Source: Lentimicrobium sp. (GTDB taxonomy: Bacteria; Bacteroidota; Bacteroidia; Flavobacteriales; Flavobacteriaceae). Taken from it: DNA of 6,770 bases. The position numbers were made by a program, and so were the translations under genes. The stretch lies in the NCBI GenBank assembly GCA_022758945.1, contig JAEMQE010000042.1:1328-8097 (forward strand). Reading direction: 5' to 3'. The notes beneath the pieces are model-generated. The model saw only the letters and a list, made by a program, of their open reading frames with translations, was not told the DNA's origin and did no database searches. Every line of letters starts with the position of its first letter. The first letter of the stretch is position 1. Shown here in pieces: positions 6,689-6,770 of this stretch.

Positions 6689-6770
6689 ATATATAAATTT
6701 TTTGCACAAAAACATAGAATCTCCCGATATACATGTAAGAAAATTACATAATTTAAAAAATATATTGTGT

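Noticed and set aside
6689..6770. AT-rich tail checked for a promoter or start of the next gene
   Set aside because: No clear -33/-7 pair, RNA fold or coding start can be supported before the window ends.

Overview
The window looks like ordinary chromosomal DNA from a member of the Bacteroidota, most likely Flavobacterium or a close relative. The evidence is the strong AT bias, a type IX secretion gene (porQ), the TAnnTTTG-type promoter boxes, the lack of Shine-Dalgarno sequences before the genes, and protein sequences typical of Flavobacteriaceae. All genes lie on the + strand.

Layout from left to right. Bases 1-483 hold the end of a membrane transporter, probably an amino acid/polyamine (APC) permease cut by the window edge, closed by a strong terminator (511-546). 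Bases 484-703 also hold a large imperfect palindrome of the dispersed flavobacterial type (583-663), which abuts a promoter box for a UMF1/Atg22-like MFS transporter (704-2011). A 299-base gap follows with regulatory signals but no gene. It leads into lon (2311-4761), an intact ATP-dependent protease closed by a terminator (4784-4816). Next is a two-gene unit, porQ (4925-5944) and cmk (5952-6632), with a terminator at 6661-6688. The last 80 bases hold nothing I can identify.

Functionally these are housekeeping genes: nutrient or solute transport, protein quality control, outer-membrane secretion (PorQ belongs to the type IX cell-surface attachment complex) and pyrimidine nucleotide metabolism (CMP kinase). 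I see no mobile element, phage gene, CRISPR array, toxin-antitoxin pair or defence system, and no convincing new biological system. The points worth a second look are small: the palindrome joined to a promoter, two likely start-codon corrections or ambiguities, a sigma-54-like box before lon, the tight porQ-cmk coupling, and a polar insert in the truncated permease.
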